A DNA stretch of 64,000 bases from Corbicula japonica. Lineage: Eukaryota > Mollusca > Bivalvia > Venerida > Cyrenidae. The stretch is from assembly GCA_038501625.1 (NCBI GenBank), contig JAZAYU010001092.1:26260-90259 (forward strand), written 5' to 3'. Of the stretch, positions 31,640-64,000 are shown one piece after another; the stretch's first letter is position 1, and each line of letters starts with the position of its first letter. The translations under genes were made by a program, and so were the position numbers. The notes under the pieces were generated by a model. The model did no database searches, had not been told where the DNA came from, and worked only from the letters and a program-made list of their open reading frames with translations.

Positions 31640-34379
31640 AATGAAATGTCAACTATAAATGCCCTTATATGAGTGCTTCAGCGGCATAGAACAGACTACC
31701 TTGAGTTCACACAGTTTCTCTGACAATTCGGCGAACCTATTCTTTTAATAGACTAAGTATAGATTAATAAATTTCATTTATTTAATAACTTTGAACATTC
31801 AAATATTTTAAATCATGCGTTTAAAGTATTTAACTGTATAACTGCCATTATAAATCCAGTGATAGGTTGTCTACCTTGATTTAACGCTAATCAATAAGTA
31901 AAGTACTTCCTTGATTGATTCACAGAAATTCTTATTATTGAGAGACCATAAATGGACATTGGCAGAAATGTACTTACCTGTTATAAAATCACAACATAAC
32001 AATTCAGAGTAAGTTTTAAACAATTTTTACACAATATTTATAACAGAAAGTTTTAACATTAAGTATTATTTTAAAACGAAAGTACTTCGGAATTTTTTCA
32101 TGTACTTAACAAATTTATACATTTACTGCATCGAAAATATTTTTAACACCAAAAATAAAAAGGTAAGTCACATAAAGATTGAAGTTATCAATAATTCATT
32201 CATTTTAGGTCGAATGGTTTGTCAATATCTTTTAATAAACTAAATGTTTTACGACTTTATTTAATAAACACAAGTATGGAATGTATAGCAAGCCGGTGCA
32301 CCGTGCTGATTTGTAATTGTTACATTTGTTCAGGTATTAGCGGATAGCTAAGCAGATTGCTGCTCTACGGGTCTTTAAAAGTAGAAATTCAACAAACTAA
32401 TCAATATCCCTCAACAGACAAAAGTATTCTCTCTTAAAAACAACATTCTTTAAAAAAAATTGTGGCAACTTTCACGATCGAGGTTTTGTACTTGATTTTC
32501 ATGGATTCAGCCAGTAGCGAATAGCTTCGGGGTGTATGGGATAGGTAGTATAAGCCACTTACGGGCTTCTCAAACAACCTAAATATTGTATTTTTATTAT
32601 GACTTACTGAAACATGTTCAGGGGATTATCAAATAAAAGTGAATAACATTTTAACTGAATTAACCCGGGAAATGCTGCTAACAGTAACAGAAGAAAATCA
32701 TGATACAATAGGTCATAAAATATTAACACAAATAAATGAATTGCATTTTAAAATAAAACTGATCACAGAGAAATCAAATGGACAGTATAATCATATCAAA
32801 AAGAATAAATACTTACGCGTATGCAAGTTTTCAAATTAAAAACAATAGCGCAGTGAAATGTAAGACTTCTCCAAAGTGGAAACATATTCGAAAACAGGTC
32901 AGATTGAAAAAAAGAAAAGGAGAAGCCAATGACTAAACTACCAGCACACCTGACTCAGCTGTGCTTATAAGGTTTTTAGTTGAAAACACTGTCAGAATTT
33001 CCTCAGGCTCGCCCATTCAGTGATCATAAATATCTAGAGTTACAATAAAGTCACTACATTGCATTATATTAGCTGAATTGTTAATCTTCACAACACATCA
33101 TACCTTACTTTCAACTCATCTCAGACAGCTATTTGACAGATTAAGTTGACCTTATGTGCAATCCGTTACTGACAAAAGTGCATTGTAGTTATTATATATC
33201 TGTTTGGTGACAATTTGCAGGTTAATAAACACATGTTTGTTTTTATGAGTGATAAAAGGTTTATATATACACCAAACCATATTCTTTGATAGTTTGATAG
33301 TTCACAGGCTGTTGATATTAAACTTCATGTTTATTGTTCTTTTCATTAAAAAACACGGCGTTGGTACTTCGTTTAAGATAAACTCACATTGCAAACTTTG
33401 AAATTAAACAAAATAAGTGAAAGCCAAGGGGAGAATTCACTCTTTCTGTTGGTTAAATTCGTAATTATTCTAAATGTATAAATAACGAAAATTATCAAGA
33501 AAAGAAGAGGGCTATCCGCTAATTTCCAAAATCCGCTACTGCCTTAATAACTGTACTATAATTGATCCGAGTAAAAAAGTCGAAAAACCAAAAACACATA
33601 TTGCAAATTTTAAATCAATCATAAGTTTCAGAAATCACATTTGAAATTCTTTGATTAAAATGTTATTGTATTTTGAATAGTCTTACATCACACCCATTAC
33701 TAAATAGGAATTAATGGTATAAACATTGATTCGTTCTGGTTTCGAAAAAAAACTGGGAAGACGACAATAACTCCATGAACACCCATGTACATGTATATGA
33801 TTTGTTATATTTATCAAACCATACGGGGTGAAGTTGTTCAGAAAAACAACTCGAAAGTAATCCGATAGATAGCATTCATGATCAGTAAAAGGGCTGTTTC
33901 TTTTAGGCACCCATGGTTTTAGCTAAAAGCACCCGACAATGTAAGTAAATTTTTAAGCCTGCTTCTTTATCAACAAACAAGTTCAGACGCAACTGAAAGA
34001 CAGGAAAATGGCTCGAATTTCAATCCAGGAATAAGCAATTGAACAACTATTTTGGATACGACCCTCTTTGTGATTCATAAGACACATGACTGCAACATAA
34101 AGAAAATTAAAACGATCATCCAGGGCAAAATGCGTGACATACAACTTTGTTACGATACGTTCATTAGAACTCTTCTTAGGCTATTAATACAAAATTTATG
34201 CTCTGCATTCCGTTAGCTTGACTTGGCCTCAGGGCGATTTGAAATTGAGATGCAAATATTTTCCTGCACTTTCTCAGACCGAAAGGCTTTCATGTAGAAA
34301 AAATAACATAGTGTAAAATACTATGGTTTTGTAAAAGGCGTTTCATTTTATTGGCAACTCAATTTTCGGCTCATATGAT

Positions 34380-34772
34380 TTAATTTTGAGTTATTAAAAT
34401 CTAAAGGTGGCAAAAGAAATTCCCTATTTCTAAGGCATACTTATTTCTGCAATTCCGTTGCTCCTTTCAATAAAAAAGGAATCAACTTCGCTGCTTAAAA
34501 TAAAGTCAGATGGAGAAAAAAAATGAAAGTGTGGTAGACATCAAGAAAGGGAAAATGTCTGGATGCAAAAGATGATTAAATTTTGAGCTATTCAAAACCT
34601 GAAGGTGGCAAAAGAAATTTCTTATTTTGAAGGTGTACTTATTTCTGCAATTTTGCTGTTCCTTTCAATCAAAGAGAAATCAACTTGGCTGCTTAAAATA
34701 AAGTCAGATAGAGAAAAAATGAAAGTGTGGTAGACATCAAGAAAGGGAGAATGTTTGGATGCAAAAGATTTA
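34380..34772. repeat. 198-bp tandem duplication
   Basis: Two consecutive copies of a segment running from aattttgag and aggtggcaaaagaaatt through gtggtagacatcaagaaagg to ggatgcaaaaga, at about 34380-34577 and 34578-34772, differing at scattered positions. Confidence 0.85.
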
Positions 34773-35252
34773 ACATGAACAAGTTCAAAAAAAGAAACAC
34801 ATGAACTAGGTCAAACTTTGAAAATTGATTTAGACTTTTATCGATTTGTGTTCACTACCAAATTCAACAATAGCCATTAAGAACATTAACAAAAAGATTA
34901 CCAATGAACGCGCTTTGATTTTGAATTCATATTAATAGATCAGCCGAGACATAAGGAACAAGTCACAACTGGAATGCAACACGACCTTATATTTCGTAAA
35001 TACAATTTTGTGAAGACGGGGTTTCGTGCGAAACTAGCTGGCTGAAGATCTTTGTAGTTAACGCCGCAGGCAAAAGCTATGCCAGTGTTTATTTTATAAG
35101 CATTTCTACGTGAAATGTGAACAATGTTAAGTTTTCTAGTTCGCGATATCTTTCATTATTACATAATGAGATCTAAAACAAATTACTCTGTAAGATGATT
35201 TTCTTCATTGGTTCTTTAAACAAACCCTGTTAGTATAACTCTTTAACATAGA

Positions 35253-35892
35253 TACACTCATCCAAAGCTCTAATTGGTCGCTTCTTGTCCGTATTGTTTA
35301 TTAAAAAGGCATTGAATTAACTCTTAATTTGTGATAATTTGCCTACAACTGATTAATAGACCCTGCTACAACTGTCTTCAAATACAAAAACAAATTTTAT
35401 TTACTGTCGGCATTAGTCAACATATAATAACAGAAGCTATAAAGCTTTCGACCGACATTAAATTCAAGCTGTTATATTGTAATAATTAACATTGTGACAT
35501 TTATGCTAGAGTTATCCTAACTTTTGCTAAAAATGCATTTCATGCATTGAAGGTCAGGCATCCAGAAAATTGCTCCAAATTGCTTGTTTTTTTTTTTGTT
35601 TTTTTTATAGGACCCTTGTTAGTAGTAAGAACATAAAAAGGTATTAATCCGCAGCATTTTTATTTAGGTAAGTCACCTTTAAAGTAACTTAGATTATTAT
35701 TACCTCCATTTCAATTACATAGTGTTCTAATTTTGACCCAGCGGTGTAAGTAAGTGGTACTGGATTCATATACGAATAATTCCAAGACAAAACAGTTCTT
35801 TTCAGAACCTCACTTGACATTTGAAAGAAACAAAACTAATGTACATTGTAACATATTCAATTAATGACCAATTAGAACTTTGGGTGAGTTTA
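35253..35892. mobile_element. 640-bp inverted-repeat element, copy 1
   Basis: The left end TACACTCATCCAAAGCTCTA with attggtc and the right end gaccaattagaactttgggtgagttta form terminal inverted repeats of about 25 bp. A related 576-bp copy is at 57746-58321. No coding capacity, MITE-like. It lies 0.84 kb upstream of gene 3 exon 1. Confidence 0.8.
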
Positions 35893-36727
35893 TACACGTA
35901 ACAAAATGTTGTCTGGCATAAGAGCAAAAACTTTAAAGAATCCATATAAGAGATGTAGCTCATCCCACTGAAACAGTAATTTTTATCCATATGTTTAACT
36001 TTCGCAACGTTATACAGCTAAGAAACTAAAGAAAATAAAAAAATGCATCCGACATACACACAGTGTGAATTTTTTTAGAAATAAACTACGATTCGAGAGC
36101 CCTAAGAAGGCCCCATCACTTCCACAGCTTTAACAGTCGTAGTATTCCCAGTACGGCTCCATTTCTTCCACCGATCCCCCCTTAATCTGCGCAAGTATAT
36201 GTTACCCTAATATAAATTATTATCATTCTTAGGCTCCAGATGCTTGTAATTAAAATGATTTTATTATTTATAGCGTGCGTGATACACTTAACGATCGTCA
36301 ATTGCATAAATTATGCTACTGTAAATCTCAAATTGGAAATCGAACCAAACCAGCCACGACCCGATCGATGCTACATAGTTTGATGGCATTTTTGTTCCCA
36401 TTATAGGAACTTCACATAATGTAGACGATGTATTTGAACCCCAGTAATTTGTCAGACCATTTGACTTCACCGAACCACACAGGTACGTGATTTCCATACA
36501 AGAAAACAAGTAGGCGAAGGAATCGTAGGTCTGCTGAATAAACGCATGATTTTATAATCTCTTTGTTTGCAATTTTTACAGAATTAATGTGGACGTCAAT
36601 TTAAAAAGGACATATTATATTTAATAAATTATAAAATAGTTAAATTTTAAAGTAAGAGCATTTTTTCTTTATCAATACTTGTTGTCTACAAATAAATTAT
36701 AAACCTTTTAAACGTCGTCGTTAACAG

Positions 36728-63355
<26,628 letters not shown>

Positions 63356-64000
63356 GTATGATTTTATCAATTGTTCTTTTTACTAATCGTTCTTATAGCC
63401 GAGCATGATTTCTTTTTAATTAACTTCGCTTGCAACGATATCAGAATATTAATGAATCTTAGTTGTTCAAAATAAGACTACATTCTTTGTCGGTTTTATG
63501 TGAAGGAAGTGATAACAAGGACTGAAAGTTTAGTTTGGAACCAATTTGTGTTTCTTCAACAAATGCTGACTGGGCTAGGTCATTCACTTCCTTTCACGTT
63601 GCTGGATGTTTATAATTTAAAACTTCCTTTGTAAAAAAAAAAATTAAATAAAACTCGTTTGATCAATGTTACCGAGGTAAAACATGTAATCTTCTGCAAG
63701 TATTCTTAAAGGTGAGAAAACGTCGCCCTCATTAATTTTTGTCTTAATAAAACTATGTCTCAGATAAGAAATATCAACATTTATTCCATTAACAGACTAG
63801 ACTTGTTTGAATCATTTTGCGCAATTGCTTTTTACATCAAAATAGTATAAGGGCTGTTTCAAAAAAAATGGCTGGAAAAGTGAAAAAATAGAGAAAAATT
63901 AAAGTTCATAAAAATTCCAAACTTGTTATTCTGTATTTTTTGTTTATTGAAACTGAGTATAGAACTGAAAAGATTTTTAAATCGGTCAACTGGTTGCTGA

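Larger units (their letters stand above)
24605..36727. other. Intergenic region between genes 2 and 3
   Basis: About 12 kb with no supported host gene. It holds family R copies (25128-25262, 25518-25917, 30113-30312), an inverted repeat pair (27238-27335 and 28416-28510), a decayed hAT-type gene on the minus strand (29824-30720), a GC-richer stretch (30860-31640) with a perfect hairpin at 31610-31639, a 198-bp tandem duplication (34380-34772) and an inverted-repeat element (35253-35892). In 31640-34380 nothing but AT-rich sequence was seen. Confidence 0.6.

Overview
The window looks like AT-rich nuclear DNA of a bivalve mollusc. The evidence is short exons with GT/AG introns, dense intronic repeats, a tRNA-derived SINE whose body resembles the bivalve MetaSINE type (recalled, not searched), and a local expansion of genes with the mitochondria-eating protein (Mieap/SPATA18) C-terminal domain. 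The species is not determined. Nothing prokaryotic or viral was seen.

Three genes of one family lie head to tail on the + strand. Gene 1 is 3'-partial (its 5' part lies before the window) and occupies 31-2898: one 63-nt coiled-coil exon and the four exons of the Mieap domain. Gene 2 (6525-24604) is complete at the coding level: 14 exons whose summed coding length (1842 nt) is divisible by three give a 613-residue protein. It has a short disordered N-terminus, helical modules, two 21-residue coiled-coil exons and the Mieap domain. Gene 3 (36728 to beyond the end of the window) has at least 14 exons here, starts with the same N-terminal exon architecture as gene 2, and then expands a pair of helical exons (A and B) three times. 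Its 3' end, presumably with the Mieap domain, lies outside the window. Intron phases follow one plan: phase 0 in the N-terminal third, phase 2 throughout the helical/coiled-coil part, phase 0 inside the Mieap domain. The phase-2 exons are therefore symmetric and can be duplicated without breaking the frame, which has evidently happened several times.

Region by region: 2899-6524 is intergenic, with a (TC)n microsatellite and a copy of dispersed family R. The first intron of gene 2 carries a 1.06-kb TTAA-flanked inverted-repeat element. Introns at 13.5-18.6 kb hold a (TA)n tract next to a duplicated 153-bp segment, a 413-bp TA-flanked element and another R copy. 24.6-36.7 kb is intergenic, with a decayed hAT-type transposase gene on the minus strand, R copies and a 640-bp inverted-repeat element. 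The first intron of gene 3 carries two long degenerate repeats and a 1.96-kb inverted-repeat element. Later introns carry (TTA)n, a 640-bp palindrome, a 160-170 bp satellite broken by a second 413-bp element, a duplicated exon segment and several SINEs.

Function is inferred from the family. Vertebrate Mieap is a coiled-coil protein of mitochondrial quality control. Nothing in the sequence shows that these three paralogues keep that role. The most interesting signal is the evolving repeat architecture of gene 3, including a very recent duplication of one coding exon with its introns.
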